Source of the DNA: Lunularia cruciata
Lineage: Eukaryota > Streptophyta > Marchantiopsida > Lunulariales > Lunulariaceae
Length of the DNA: 64,000 nt
NCBI GenBank assembly: GCA_948567375.1
Contig: OX419759.1
Coordinates: 31,721,493 to 31,785,492 of the forward strand
Direction: 5' to 3'
The translations under genes were made by a program, and so were the position numbers. This document shows, piece by piece, positions 1 to 13,438 of the stretch. Within the stretch, counting starts at the first letter, position 1. Each line of letters begins with the position of its first letter. The notes under the pieces were generated by a model, which saw only the letters and a list, made by a program, of their open reading frames with translations, was not told the DNA's origin and made no database searches.

Positions 1-1683
1 ATAAGACATAGTAGAGAATATGCACACAATTAGATTTTTGCAAGAATTTTATCCTAACGTAATTGAACTGCTTACCAACTTGTACTCCAGTCCTTATTCA
101 ATATCCAAGCATCTGCACTTGCCATAATTTATGGTAGCACTCTAATTCTCTCACAATATTCTTATATTTTTGGATAAACTCCTGTTTGAATCTATACTCA
201 ACTTAAAACCTACTCATCGCATGCAATGCGATGGAAGTATAGATTATATATCATCTTTACTTTAATTAAAGGTACCATACTTCCCTCATCAAAATATAAA
301 ATTTGGTGAGTGCCTCTCTCACCTCTCTTGTTTATTGTTTACAGTCCTTTTTTTCCAAGATGCGTATAGGTAGGGGGATTATATGGATAATGATTTTTTT
401 TCTCAATTTAGCAAATGCAATATATAATTTCTCCAGTTTTTAATATTTTTATTCTAACACTGGAATCCCTGGACATAGACTTTGAGAAAAATTTTGGATT
501 CTTAGAATGAAATTCTGAAAGTTATTAATACACATCCTATGGTTCATAGTAATTGTATCTTGATGCCAAAATAACTAAGGACATATTAGAATATAATAAT
601 AGTTTTGCAATCCATCTTTATTGTAACAAAGGAGATGCATTGTAACACTCAAAATGGAGAGACTAAAGGACTGTCTTGTAAATTTTAACAATACGTCTCT
701 CAAGTTTATCTTAAAGGCTTCTTATCATATATCTACTTTATACTTAAAGTCCGCGAAACAAAGATACAGACATTTGTGGTTAAAATTTTCATCCTCCCAT
801 AAATTTTTTGTTAAATGACTGAAATACAAAAGGGAAATTTGATCCTTAATATCATGGAACTATTATAAAAGTAAAATTATATAAAACAGTTTTGATTGGT
901 CTTACTGCATAAAATAGTCACTCATATAAATTCCATTATATGCATGAATTTGTATAAACAATTTACAAAAGGTCTTACATTGCTAAAGATATTTTTGGAA
1001 GTGGGTTTTTAAGTTTATCAAAAAAATATGCAGGATTCTATATTTTATTTATAACATCAATCCGCTATGAGACTTAATTGCAGATTGGTATAACATCTAC
1101 ATCAACTAAACATCTTAATACGAAGGAAAAGAAGGTGTTTCGACTGGATAAATGTGAATAAAGGATGGTTATCTTCTGTTTCTTTCCCCTAAATATTACT
1201 TTTCCTATTACAATATGCCTTTTTAAGAATGAAACAGGTAAACCACTTTTAGATTCGAAGAGCATGATCATTCCAAGATTTTATAAAAGTTAGTTCCTTC
1301 CTTAATATGGGAGTCCTATTATAGGATAGGAGCATGTGTAGAACATCATATTTGAATAATTCGTCCTAGTGATGTTGTGAGAAATTTCTTTTCCTACTTG
1401 GTATCTTATTGAAACAACATACAAGACGATGCAAGTAAAGGAGAAACATATAACACTATTTATAAAATAGAAATTCAATAACTGATATTCTTCTTCGTCG
1501 TTATCATAATGAATGACGTTGAGGTCCCTGGGCATATGAAATCATTAGATTTATTGACCTGATCCTCTACGAGCCTATTTTTCAATTGAGTATGAATGGA
1601 TCAAACATACTTGCATACCTCCGATATCTTAAGTACGGTAAAGTAATTTCTCATATACTTGCGTAGCTCGCTTGTCTTAGGTA
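1..1683. other. AT-rich intergenic, no gene recognised
   Basis: No open frame here shows a recognisable domain, and the composition is AT-rich with short homopolymers. The longest open frames are under 110 codons and have no family resemblance. I see no RNA gene or structured repeat. Confidence 0.6.
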
Positions 1684-1890
1684 CGATATGGTAAATTTCT
1701 CGTATTGATGCTATTTGGGCCTAGCATTATTTTTACCTCTTTGTCTCTCCTCTCTCTTGTACAGCTTGATGGCAGATTTCTCATGTTGATACTATTAGAA
1801 TCTCGCCTTATTTTATCTCGTTTGTCCTTCCCTTGTGGGGCTTGATGGGTATTCCATCCTTCTTGTTCTTGTGTTCTATATGGTCGCTTT
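1684..1890 (+). repeat. Two tandem LINE 3'-terminal fragments
   Basis: Two imperfect head-to-tail units (about 1684-1776 and 1771-1890) match the 3' end of the LINE family seen at 18.4 and 52.6 kb. Shared landmarks are ATTTCTCRTRTTGATRCTAT, then ACCTC, TTGTCYYTCCCTTG and GCTTGATGG, ending in GGTCGC followed by T/C. The plus strand has LINE sense. This is probably a 5'-truncated insertion with the terminal block duplicated. Confidence 0.6.
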
Positions 1891-2874
1891 TCTCGCTCAT
1901 CAAACATACTCAAGACGCTTTTTGAGTTCTCGTTGGCCAATTTAGTTATAAACGGGGCAGAAAAACGATATGTAATCATCTGGGCAGAAAAAAGCATAAT
2001 GGCTTTTTCTCCATTATTGACTTAGTTTCACTTGTAAATGCAATCATAACAACTTTACGTAGTTAAGTGAAAATCTTTAGTGGGAATAATTAGTTAATTT
2101 TAAAAATAAACATGAAACAATATTTAAGATTTTTATTTACTACTCTGCTATAAAAAGTCAAAAGGAAATTTATGAAAGATAATTTAACGAACTGGTTTAT
2201 TCTAGTCTCCTACGCAATCTGAAAAACAAATCAAATCACTCTAATTTACAAACGTCAACCAACCAAAAGACCGCATTACAAAGCTCAATATTCAACTAAC
2301 TTTGAATATAAGAATTTACGTGAACCCCTCCTATTCGCTTACAGGACCGAAGAGAACTCGTCCTACCTTAGAGGCATCCGGCAAGGCCAAACTTCACACA
2401 CTACTACTTTGGTGACAAGACAAGAGAGACGTGGTTTTAAGAGGTGAACTTCATCTTACCGAACAGTACTTTCCCCTTTTCTCGTTGTAGTTTTCCTGCA
2501 ATCGACGATTAAGGAATTCTTTACTCCTGAGCACTTGAAGTTGAACTCCCGCGCTCGATGATCGTGCCTCCACCAAAATTTTGCAGATCGGTGAAACCCT
2601 CCCAACAATCGATTAGAGAGGACATTTCCCTCGAAATCGAGAGATCGAGCTGAGTAGAGTATCTAGAGGTCTTCTGAGGACGGTCAAGGATGATTCGGCA
2701 AAGCTCCGGTGCGAAGCTGGGGCTTGAGTTCGGTGATCCTTGGGGCAATGGCCAGCTCCAATCAGAGCTGGAATTTGGTAGTGCTTATCACGGCATGATG
2801 TAGATTTTGCTGGGTTATCTCCACATTCAGTGCCTTGGAGGATTTCAGGTGTTTAATATCAGTGAGGAAGAGCG
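1891..2874. other. Region upstream of HAUS1, no gene recognised
   Basis: This stretch presumably holds the promoter and 5' UTR of the HAUS1 gene starting at 2875. GC content rises from about 2330 onward. I could not identify a definite TATA box or upstream exon. Confidence 0.4.
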
Positions 2875-5503
2875 ATGGCGGGTTTGATGGCAACCCCTGA
2901 AATTGGAGGCGGAGCAGGTGCGGTCAACGAGGGTGTTTTCGATGCGGCACATGTCGCAGAGGTGAAGACATGGTTGAAGACTGTTTTTGAAGCGGTAGGA
3001 CGGGAGGTGCCAGAGTTTGAGTATACACCTCGCACCGTCGCTCATCTGCACAATATATGCACGCTCTCGCAAAAGCGCACGCAGACCGCTACTATTGTGG
3101 CAAGCGATTTGCGACAAAAAGCTGCTGAGTTTCGCGTGGAAGGTAGATTACTCGTACCGCTACAGAGGAAAACGTAGAGCTAGCAACTTTGTGATGTTGT
3201 TGACAAGAATTTATTCATCCCATCGTGAAGTACTCTCTCACCCTGCTGTTCCTGACTGGAATCGGATTTTGTCAAGTGCAGTTGTAAAAACTCTCGGTTA
3301 AATGTCCTAACTACTTTAGATGATCCCATGCTACGATAGCAGGCATCCCCTTTTGTTGTATGCCCACTTGCAAAGAGGTGATTTGTGATGCTTTCAAACT
3401 TGTCTGCAACGAGGACAATTTCAGTGAGGAATGCTATACATTTTTGTTTCCATTGCTCACTCCTTCGATATTGATTGAATGTACACACACGCATTTCAGA
3501 ATTCGCTGCTATCAGGAGCTTCTGCATAACATGAGGCATACAATTGTATTGTAAACATAATATGCGTATGTACTAACTGAAACTCGAAGGTTCTCGTCCT
3601 TACATAGGATGACTACTCACCTTCACCCGAAGATAAAGAAAGAGGAACTAACTCGAGATTCCTTTAAAAGTGATAAATATTCTCCTGGTAGATCCATGGA
3701 TTTTGAATATGGTATTGTCTGTTTTGCAGCTGCTCGTGTACGTGAGATCTTAGAGTGTGCCGGTCTATCGCAAGAGAACCTTTCTCAAAGTGGCGTTGGA
3801 TCTGCTCACACACTTGCTACTGTAGCCCAATTATTGGACATAAATAACATGGAAACTAGCAGGTGAGTTTCAACTTTTAGTCGTTCTGCGGAATGATGAA
3901 TGCCACCTTCCCTGGGGACATACCGTCCCACCACTTCTAACTTGATTTAAATTGGTGTTGATCCAAACTGATGACATGGCTCGTGGTGTCCTTGATACCG
4001 TTCAAGCAAGGGTTTTGTAACGGATGTTTTTAAGTCAGGGTCCAGATACTACTGTATTGTGTGTTAGAAAGTCCGACTGATGTTATGCCTGAGTCATTAG
4101 GCCCTTTTCCTGGTATTTAATTTTGTGAACTGAGCTTGTTCCAACTAGAAACAGAGTCTCTCTCCGTCTCTGTTTTTTGGCTACATTGTCGTGGCTGTCT
4201 TTCTTATTACCTGTGTTTCTTAAGCGGGGCAGAGACTTGAAATTGCTCCTGATCACGAGTGTCTTGGCAGCTTTCTTTTGGCAATGGCAGAGCTCTCTTT
4301 GAAGAAGGCAGACGTCGAAGAGAAGCGGTCCAGAGCTCAAAAAGAGTCTAAGATGCTATTGGATAATACTCGCAAGGCTATAGCGAGACTTACCTATTTG
4401 AAAAGGTGAGCTTGACCTTTAGATTGGTGAGCGAGGAGCTATAGAATCTTGGATTCCGGAATCATTTTACTCCGAAACTTTATGCTCTGTATCCTCGATT
4501 AAAGTTCTAAAGTGACCTTGGTTGCTCCATTTTTACTAATTTTGTGAGAGATCTAACTTCGTTGGAGGAGAATGAAGGACTCTATCACAGTTAGAGGAGG
4601 AGGCAGCAGTCCGTGAGGGGCCCATGATGCAATGGCAAACTAATCTGAAAATGATGGCTTCCAAAGAGCGTCAATATCTTCAACAGCTCGCAAACTATAA
4701 GGTGGGGCGTTGTCATTTACTGTTTTTCTTAAAACCACTGCCCCAAGCCAGTATTTTACTTTGGGTTTATCTGAGGGTTATCTGAGGTAAACCCTAAACT
4801 ACGTAGACAGAAATTACAGACAGCCTACATAGACTTTATGATGTTACTCTGAGTCACCTTTTGGCCTTCTACTTACATCTTTGGAGATCACGTTAGCCTT
4901 GGTTTTAGGGAGCCTAGGGATGCTCTGCAAATTTTAAATATCTTTCTCTCATCTAGAGTTGTGTTCGCATTTGTTCAGGCTGTTCTGTCACGCCTGGGTT
5001 ACACGCCTGAAATCAGTCATGGTGTGCTGATGCAAATGGTCGAGTTGCGAAAGGACTTGGAGCGGAAGACGAAGCCCATTCTTGACACTCTTCGATCTTA
5101 TCAGGATCTACCTCCGGTCTGGATTCCCACCTACCAAAGGATAAAGTCATATATCACGTCCACTTATAGCTACAAAATGACTAGGTTGAAATTTCATTAT
5201 TACAAATTAGTACGGTTCTCCGCACACCTACATGTGCTTATCGAAGCAGTTACTTTATTTGCCACTCTCTGACAAGCATCCGGCAAACCTTGTTTAGCCT
5301 CCTCTTCTAAATATCCACTTGTTCTTGAATAGGTGTTTACTGACCACAAGCAATAGGATTAAAGCTTAGTCATGTTCTTTGGTTTGGGACAGGATAAAGC
5401 ACTAGCAGAGTTGGCGATTGAAGACAAAAGACGAGAGTATGAAGCCGCTGAGAAGTATCTTGAGGATGCATTACACTCAGCTTTGAATACTCCAAATGAA
5501 TGA
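2875..5503 (+). CDS. AUG1: HAUS augmin-like complex subunit 1 (AUGMIN1)
   Basis: The encoded protein is subunit 1 of the eight-subunit augmin complex, which recruits gamma-tubulin to existing microtubules and drives branching nucleation in spindle and phragmoplast. Six exons join in frame: 2875-3142, 3730-3862, 4271-4405, 4578-4701, 4979-5116 and 5393-5503, giving 302 residues, close to the roughly 300 residues of plant orthologues. All introns are GT-AG. Recognisable plant AUG1 blocks are VPEFEYTPR in exon 1, AARVREILECAGLSQE in exon 2, KADVEEKRSRAQKES and RKAIARLTYLK in exon 3, LRSYQDLPP at the end of exon 5 and EKYLEDALHSAL at the C terminus. Most of the chain is predicted alpha-helical coiled coil. 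Exon 4 needs the acceptor at 4576-4577 (GAAG); the CAG at 4590 would create a stop. An in-frame second Met lies at codon 5. The gene looks intact. Confidence 0.93.
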
Positions 5504-7794
5504 TGCTACATTACAGTTTATAATGGAGAACTAGGTGAGTTACGACGCTGCCGTGAGCGTACAGCAAATGTAGTATTCTTTAGGCTAACCTTGCAGATGA
5601 CCCAACCTGGCCAAAATCCTATTGACTGATCCAGGGATCATTCTTCGACACTACTTTATTCAAGTAGTAGGTATCGCGTAGAGTGTAGAATAGATGTAGT
5701 AATACAATCAACAATCAGAATGGTTTGTACATTGTGGGGTTCCTCCAAGCACCCATGACTTCCTCGGACGAGAAGAAGTGATTGGATTCTGGAAATCGAT
5801 GGGAGATATGCTGTTTGACGTGGCAACGGCCCATAGTAGCACTGTTGCCGTTAAACGTAGTTGATGTTGCTGTTTTAACAAAAATCTGACTCGTAGGACT
5901 ACCTTTTAGCAACTTTTAATCTCTGCAGAAGTCTGAGGAGAGTATTATGGTCTTAGTCATATGCAAATATCCTAACAATCTTGGAGTGGAGATTTCTGCG
6001 GATGGGTGCTACCCGGATCAGTAAGCAAGTCTTGTTAAGTGCTCAATCACATTCACTCCCTCCGCTATAATCATGCAAGATGTTTCTTAGGAAATTTGAT
6101 CTCTTCTCACCTGTTCACGAGTGCAACAGATTCAATATTAGGAAACTTTAGTCAGGCTTTACTAGCATTGCCCTATTGCAGCCTGTCCTTATGATTCACC
6201 ACCATCTATTGTTGAGCTACTGGATCTATATTACATGGGATGCTCTCAAGATTGAGCGTATTGTTGGCTCTGTGATCTTGTACTTTGTATTGACAAAATG
6301 TCCATTGAAGCTTGCATAAAGCCGACTGTAGTACTCCAGGTAAAATACTTAGCACATGAGTGTCGATCGGGTGGGTGTGGGTCTCCTTGGGTTTTGCATA
6401 TAATATTTGCACCTGACTAGCAGAAATCAAGGGTACCCTGACGTAGTTGCGCTAGTTCGAAAGAGTCTTTTCCGCGACAACAAAGTTCTTTCCCCGTTTA
6501 TATTATCACAATGTCTATCTCAAGCGTTACTGGTCGTGGTTTTTGTCCTGGACTAGGCACTTTGGTCATCAAAGGATGACGTAGTCATGAAATGATATTA
6601 TCCTGAACATTTATGTGAGACTGACTCGTGAATATGCTGATGCTGATGCAATGTCATGTTTTAGAGTTTTACTGGTGGACTTGCACATTCTCTACTCCTG
6701 TGCGTTTGTGGCGAACTCAACGATTTTGAATCTAAAAGTGATCTGAAAGATAAACTGTGGGATTTTTGGAGCCTCAACTAGGAGGGGAAGTCTTCGGACG
6801 ACTTATAATTTGGTGAGTTCAAATTCTTCACAAAATTGATCACGAGAACCAGGATGGTCGATTGCCAAAGCAGCTCAAGGCGTTCTTGTTGCATGCTTGT
6901 CAAAATCGGCAGGCCAGAGGTGTGATCCATCGTGCGATATTACTCAATGCACTGCTCTGCAAACTATCTAGCTGCCTGTAAACCGCTGAAAGCTAATGGA
7001 TGGTACAAATCTTGGTGTTGGCACTAATCATCGGTGCAAAGGAGAAAGTCTCGTTATGTTCTCGCGCGGACTAGCGGAACTGGTTGTTTGGTAGTGTGAA
7101 TCAAACTGCCTCCTAACCGTTTCCACTATAATCCTGACGCCAACCTTTTCCAGCATCCATCAAATCCTGTGTCGTCCTCTTCTTTTCTGTTGGTGAGCAG
7201 TCCTGGAGGATAGCAGATATGCTTTATTGGGTCTGGACTGAAGCAATTTACATACGACCTGAAATCGATACAGAGGATGGTTTGCATGTTGTTATCGAAT
7301 GAGGTTCATGAGTTGTCGAAATTCATTGAACTCTGGCACAGGATGACGTTGAGATTAGTACCTGCAGAGATTCATTGAAATTTATCTATGCACAGCCAGT
7401 CTCATTCCCTGGAATGATAGATTCATGAGACAGATGTACTCTTCATACCCTGCAGGTTACGGGGATTCGGTCGGGTTCTTTACTTGACATTTCAGCTGGA
7501 TAACCACGAAGTATTTCCCCGTGCTCTAGAGGTAGCGTGAAAGTGATTGGACTGTTTGCAAGGCCTTTGATGGCTTTAATAGGATCGTTATTTCCCAGGT
7601 ACAAGATTGGACAATAGAACTTGATCAACGAGGATCACCCATAGACTGGCAATAATTGCTCAAGAAAGAACATCAACTTGGGGTCAAATGAGGTGGTTAT
7701 GGAAACGATTGAAGTCCCACTTCGAAAGGTTTCTTAATCATACAAATTTGATTTAACGCTGGATACGAAATAGTTTAGATCTATGGAAAGAAAA
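5504..7794. other. Intergenic, no gene recognised
   Basis: Composition is moderate and only short frames occur on either strand. The first few hundred bases are probably the HAUS1 3' UTR. I see no protein domain, RNA gene or clear repeat. Confidence 0.5.
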
Positions 7795-7935
7795 CTATGT
7801 TCATATTCGGAAGAAGGCGACCGCGTAGGAAAAGCGAAGGATGGGAAGGCCCCATCAAGCCGTACAAGGGAGAGACAAAAAAGGTTAACATGGGGCAAAA
7901 GGTAAAAAAGACGAAAAGGTAAACATGTTTCATGT
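7795..7935 (-). repeat. LINE 3'-terminal fragment
   Basis: Reading the minus strand, this stretch contains the conserved block CTTTTTTGTCTCTCCCTTG, GTACGGCTTGATGGGGCCTT and CCATCCTTCG, then GCGGTCGCCTTCTTCC. It matches the ends of the LINE copies at 18.37 and 52.65 kb. No coding part of the element accompanies it, so it looks like a strongly 5'-truncated copy. Confidence 0.6.
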
Positions 7936-8688
7936 TCTGGAAATGAACTTTTCCAACTTTTCTCTTTATCTCCCAACGTCACTTTAAATCAACCTTCCTC
8001 ATGCCTTGAAGATGCCCTTTTGATGGTTCCAATTCCGTAATGGTCTGACTCTTTGGCATAAATGCACTCATGGTTCCTTGAGGATTGATCTTTTTTCCTT
8101 CTCTTGTTATATGACAAACAAACTACTCCTTCCACCCCGCACTGGAGCTATTAGTTTCGTGTTAATTTTCGAAGTGAAATGATACGGAGGGATGATATGA
8201 ATTGAATCGAAGTTGTTGTTTCTCGTTGAACGATAGATACATGAATCAAACCACTAAATTATACAGATTGGTAGATGAAACTGTTATGATTATCACCTGT
8301 TTGTAAGTTTAGAATTTTTGTAAATTACGTCAAGTTGTTTTAATCTTCCTTGCCATAGTCCACGTAGAAAGGCATCAAAGACAGACAGAACTGATATGAA
8401 ATCATTTGTGTAGCTCAATGAGCGATTTAAAAGAAGAAAAAGTGCAAAGAAAGATAACGTAAAATGAGTGAACTACCAGAAGTCAATAATGGAAACATCA
8501 TCCAACATCACATTACGAAGCCATATTCGGTGAGAAAATTAAGGTAAGATCTCTATAGATGCTATCACTAACTGTCAGACCAAACTCTTTACAAACCCTA
8601 TTTTGCTTCCATCCTACAGAGTCTTGAATCTACAGCACAAAGGAGATGAATGCCAAGAGAGATGCGTAAGAGTTTTAAATTAAACCTC
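7936..8688. other. AT-rich intergenic
   Basis: No gene or repeat could be supported in this stretch. Confidence 0.5.
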
Positions 8689-8940
8689 ACCCCGCATATC
8701 TAGAAGTCATTTTTTTTAAAGTATAAACATATTGTAAATTGTTTTAACCCTATGTCCTTTAGATACTTACAGTAACGAATTTGTGAATTAATTTGGCTCT
8801 TAAAAACATATAAAAAAGCGATAATAACTTCACCCCGCATATTTAGAACTCATTTCGTTTCGTTTCAGTATGGTCCCTTTATATTTCAGCAATGAATATG
8901 TGAATTGATTTGGCTCTTAAAAATGCAAAATAGGGACAAT
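8689..8940. repeat. Divergent tandem duplication
   Basis: Two head-to-tail units share TTCACCCCGCATAT at the start (8689 and 8829) and GTGAATTRATTTGGCTCTTA near the end. The two units have diverged and carry indels. No coding potential is visible. Confidence 0.55.
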
Positions 8941-11563
8941 CCTTTCTTATTTGGGAGTGAGTTAAAGTAACCAATCGTGTATGAAAGAAGATATTTTTCA
9001 TCTTTTCAAAATGAGTAGAGCTTATGGGTATTAAAACGGAAAAAAAATTTCTTCTCTATATAGCTCACCATTTGAGCCTTAATTTTATTAATTTGTAAGA
9101 ATCGAAGGAAGAATTTATGAATAAATTTTATCCCATACGAAATTCATTTTATCTATACCTACTTGATTTAAGGACCAAATGTATTGTTATTCAATTGCAA
9201 CGGTCAGAGAATAAATATGGATACAAGGCTATATTTATTCAATAGTAGATTGAAAATTTATCTTTATTTAAATTTGGTTATGCTAAATGGATGTGTAAAC
9301 CATATTGAATTGCATATTGAATATGAGGAAATGTTTATCATACACACTGTTGAGAGTAAGGAAATTTGATAAAGGACTCAAATAAATCTAAATTAAAAAA
9401 CCCAGTTGTCATTTATGAGTACGTTCTGTTCTGGTGTAGAAATCAAATTAAAAGTGGTCTACCGAGATTTTAATAGCGGACACTAATGATATGGTCATTT
9501 TGTCACCAATATTTAATTTATCATTCTACTGAAATTGACATTTATTCTGTAAATGCGATGTTTCCTTATATATTTCTCTTTTAATAATAAAGAACAAGCT
9601 GCAAAAGACATAAATAATGAATTCAGAATTATATTCTCAAAATTCAAACTATCGGTTTTTTACTATTACATATATAAACGATGAGATACAAAATATATTG
9701 ATTGAACATATAGAGTTCACTCATAATTTAAAAACTATTTTCAGGAGTTTATTCAAATTTACAAACTTAAAAATCCCCCACTATGGTGTTTAAGAAAATT
9801 AAATATCCTGGGTGCTCGCCACAAATCTAAGTCCTTTCTTTTCTAGAATGATATGATTGCTTCCTCATGTTAGAGAGAACAACTTTTATTTTTCTTGGTA
9901 TGTGAGCTCCGTAAGCTATGCTTTCTTGAGTCCCCAAGGTGTCCATTTCAAATCCAAGTTCTTGCTGTTCTTTACTAATACTATTGCTTACTCATGTTTG
10001 AGATCCAAATTTCTATTTCTGCTTTTTCCAAATACCTGAGTTCCCTAATCTCTGCATGCTTATGATCTCTTTCCACAGAGCATAATTTCCAAAATTAATC
10101 TGCCATGGATCGTGGGAACATACACTAGTGACGGCTCAGAAGATTGTGGACCTCATGTTTATGTAACATTTCATGAACTTAATATGACGATCCTCTGTAA
10201 ACTAAGAAGGTTTTATTGAACTTTCCTAGTGAGTGGAATAACCTATAACGGAAGATTGGATCGTACGAAAACATAAGGTAAATAACATAAGTAGATGGAA
10301 ATTAGTTGTTTTCGCCTAAACTTCTTTGGATGCAGAGACCGATTGTAGTGAAGCAGGCGAGGAGAAATCCATATTCAAGGAAATAAGCCTTGGTAGCGTA
10401 AATAAGATGATCTATCCTTTTGATCATTCTACCGATTATATCAAACATGGCGTTTCTACCTTACTCCAAAAGAATTCAAACTAGTAAATATACAGTACCA
10501 ATACAGATAAATTTACTACTTCATTTTACAATTTAGGAATTCTTTTTTATATAATTCCTAGTTACAGTGTTTCTGAATATTATACTATTCGGTGTGTGAC
10601 CGACCATGGCTGTAAAAGGTCAAATTTTCATCAAGCACGCTTGAAATAAAACTCAAAACATCTTTTGCTTTTCCGTTATACACGACAATAGGGAGCTCTG
10701 CCCTAAACTTGAATCCGAAGGTTCTGTCGTCAAGTGAGGCGCAAATATTTATCTCCACCTGAATTTTGGCAGTTGACTTGGGTATCTCTTTATTACATTC
10801 TGGTATCTCCAGTCTGGTACTTATAGTTACTATTGAGAAGACGATGTCGAGTGTTAGCTATTGTATCGATGTGACCAATAACCTGCACCTTTGATAAAAA
10901 CGAACCTCAATAAAGTTCATACGAAAATAATATCTGCCAAGTATCTTCCACCACCAGTAATCAGCATCGTAGATGTGGGAGTATCTTTTACATTGAATAG
11001 TTTTAGAAATAACAAAAAGTCATGTGATTTTTGGGTCTAAGGGACGAAATTGTCTTATAGTAGTGCATGGAGAAAATGTGTACGTCAAATCCACAATTAA
11101 CGTGACTTGAAGTATGTACGCCAAATCCACAATTAACGTGACTTGAAGAATTTAATACATAAATCAAGACTCAGGAACATTGGTTTTAGAGTCAACAATC
11201 TGAACTCCTAGAGGGGGATGAAAGTAGCTGAGAGAATCATCTTAAGATGAGCATTCAATGCTTGAAGAACATATTATATTACATAGCATTCAAATGATTC
11301 TCTCTTTTGATTTCATGCAACTTCTAATCTATATTACTAGCCTAAATTGGTTCCTGTATTCTCATTGTCTAGGTCATGTAAGGTTCTGGCTTTGGGTGTA
11401 TAACTCTACACTTTATACTGAATCTACTATATGTATTTCACATGTGATACTACATTTAACTCCATTATGAGAAGCCCTAACCATTACAAAGAATAGAAGG
11501 ATACATCTTTAAATTTTCGTTTCTATAGCACTCGTTAGTGTATTGTACTTCTTTCTGTTTCTT
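8941..11563. other. AT-rich intergenic with a short tandem repeat
   Basis: No gene is recognised. At 11080-11149 a near-perfect unit of about 35 bp containing CCACAATTAACGTGACTTGA occurs twice in tandem. The rest is AT-rich sequence without visible structure. Confidence 0.5.
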
Positions 11564-11986
11564 GGGAGTTTTATTTATTTATTTATTTTGACTTTCTCAA
11601 GTTACCAAAACTAATTTTATTTATTTATTTCCAAAAAAATTAGTTTATTTTCATTTTTATCTAAAGAATCTACATAAAATAAATAAATAAATAATTATAT
11701 ATTATAATTTTCTCAAATGACCAGAAACCGTATTGTTTTTTGTATTTCCAAAAAGATCAGTTTTCATCCATCCCATATAAAGACATGGGAATGAATAAAA
11801 ATTGATCTTCTCGAAAATACTACAAACATTAGGGTTTTTGGTAATTTGAAAAAAGGCATACGTATAAATTAGATAAAGGCATATGTATAAATTCCCCAGT
11901 ATAATACATAAATTTATTTTATTTATGTAATTATTTAAGAGAGTAACAAGAAAAATAAATAAATAATTACATAAATAAAACTCCCT
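11563..11986. mobile_element. MITE-like element with terminal inverted repeats
   Basis: The left end reads GGGAGTTTTATTTAT at 11564-11578, and the right end at 11971-11985 is its exact reverse complement, ATAAATAAAACTCCC. Beyond these 15 bp the similarity continues imperfectly through TTTA-rich arms and a CAAGTTAC / GTAACAAG pair. The interior is AT-rich, contains further TTTA/TAAA inverted blocks and has no transposase frame. The flanking dinucleotides are TT on the left and TA on the right, so a TA duplication is not proven. The superfamily is undetermined, and AT-rich low complexity inflates the match. Confidence 0.5.
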
Positions 11987-13438
11987 AGGCACAGAAGTAC
12001 AAGACACTAACAAGTGCTATATGAGAAAAAGGAGCGCAAGCAAGGCCATCAGTCCCAAGCGGCCAAGAAAGAGAGTTCTCGGGACCGATTGCATCTTGAC
12101 AAGATAATATTATATACCCATCATCTTCACGGTAATTTCATTAATTGTATTTCATGTTCAACATATAATTGTACTTTATCTTCAACATATCATCACAAAT
12201 TGATCCGTACCACTAAATTATGCTAAAAGCCAACATGTGAGCCGGCTATGTAGTTAATGTCAAGGATTGTCCAAGTCCCATAATGTGTGATTTTACACGC
12301 AAAATACATGTGACCTCAAGTCTTCTATCTCAGGGCAGTACGATGATGCGAACTATTGCAAAATGTGCAACGCCATATACACGAGCACTCAAAGATGCGG
12401 CGATACTGTAACTACTACCACGCAACGACGAAACTGAAAGAACTACGACGTACAGTCGGATCATGGTAGTAAACCGTCCGCTATTCTCCTATCGTACAGT
12501 ACTGTTCTGCACATTGGGCACGGCGGTGTTAGGAGAAGTTCGGGAAATCCCGGCAGGTACGGTAGGCACTTACGACGTCCAACGAACTTCTGTACAAGTA
12601 GTAAGAGAGGACTAAAGCTTCTCGGCTTACATTACTGTAACTTGTGAAGTCCGGTGGTTCACTTCTCTAACCGGTGACTGGAAACTTCCCGGAGCCAGTC
12701 GGTAACTGATTTGAGTCGACTGCCGTGACCCCAAACTACTACTGTAACTACAGTTCGGGTGGACGGTACAGTACAGCAGTTTGGCCCCGCGGCGGAATAG
12801 TTTATAAAGGTGCTCAATCGACGGCTGACCGAGGATCTCTGAGCACTGAAAGCATACCCGGCCCGGGTTCGTTGCTGGTAGAAGCGTTTTGCTTGGTCAT
12901 AGGAGGCTCCCGCATGCTTTGCGCCAGTTCGCGAAAGATTCTCTTTTTGTCTTACAGTATTTAAAATTTTGAATTTTACAGTGGGGAGATTTCTGTGTTG
13001 GCACGAGAATGGCAGCTGGCTAGCCGAAAGGAAGTGCGAAAGAAAATCCAGAAAGCGCGTCGGCCTTGTCGATGGATAGGTGGCTAGAAGATTGATGCAT
13101 TGAACGAGTAGTAGTAATTGATGCAAATTTTGTGGGGTCGTTGCATGCAGCTGATCAAGGTCGTAGTGCTACTATATTGATCAGTTGACGGCTGCACTCG
13201 ATTTGAGCGTTCGGTGAGATCGACGGACTGTCCTGGTTGCTTTTCCGAAAGAATTAAGGCATGGATGGTCGTGCGGTTGCAGGGATTTCTGTACACAATT
13301 CTAGGAGCTTCGAATCGGTTTTTGGTTCTCGAGTAGTTCTCAGAGGAATGTGCCAAAAACAGGATTGAAAGTTGCACTCCACAATATGCTTATGAGACAT
13401 TCAAGCGAGTGAGGGAAAGGAAGGTCGACCGATCGACA
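11987..13438. other. Region upstream of pectinesterase
   Basis: The composition shifts to GC-richer sequence from about 12240. Short open frames occur on both strands but none resembles a known family. The last few hundred bases are likely the pectinesterase promoter and 5' UTR. Confidence 0.4.

Noticed and set aside
13409-13438. Pectinesterase start at 13409
   Set aside because: The codon is GTG and would put a charged decapeptide before the signal peptide; ATG 13439 is better.
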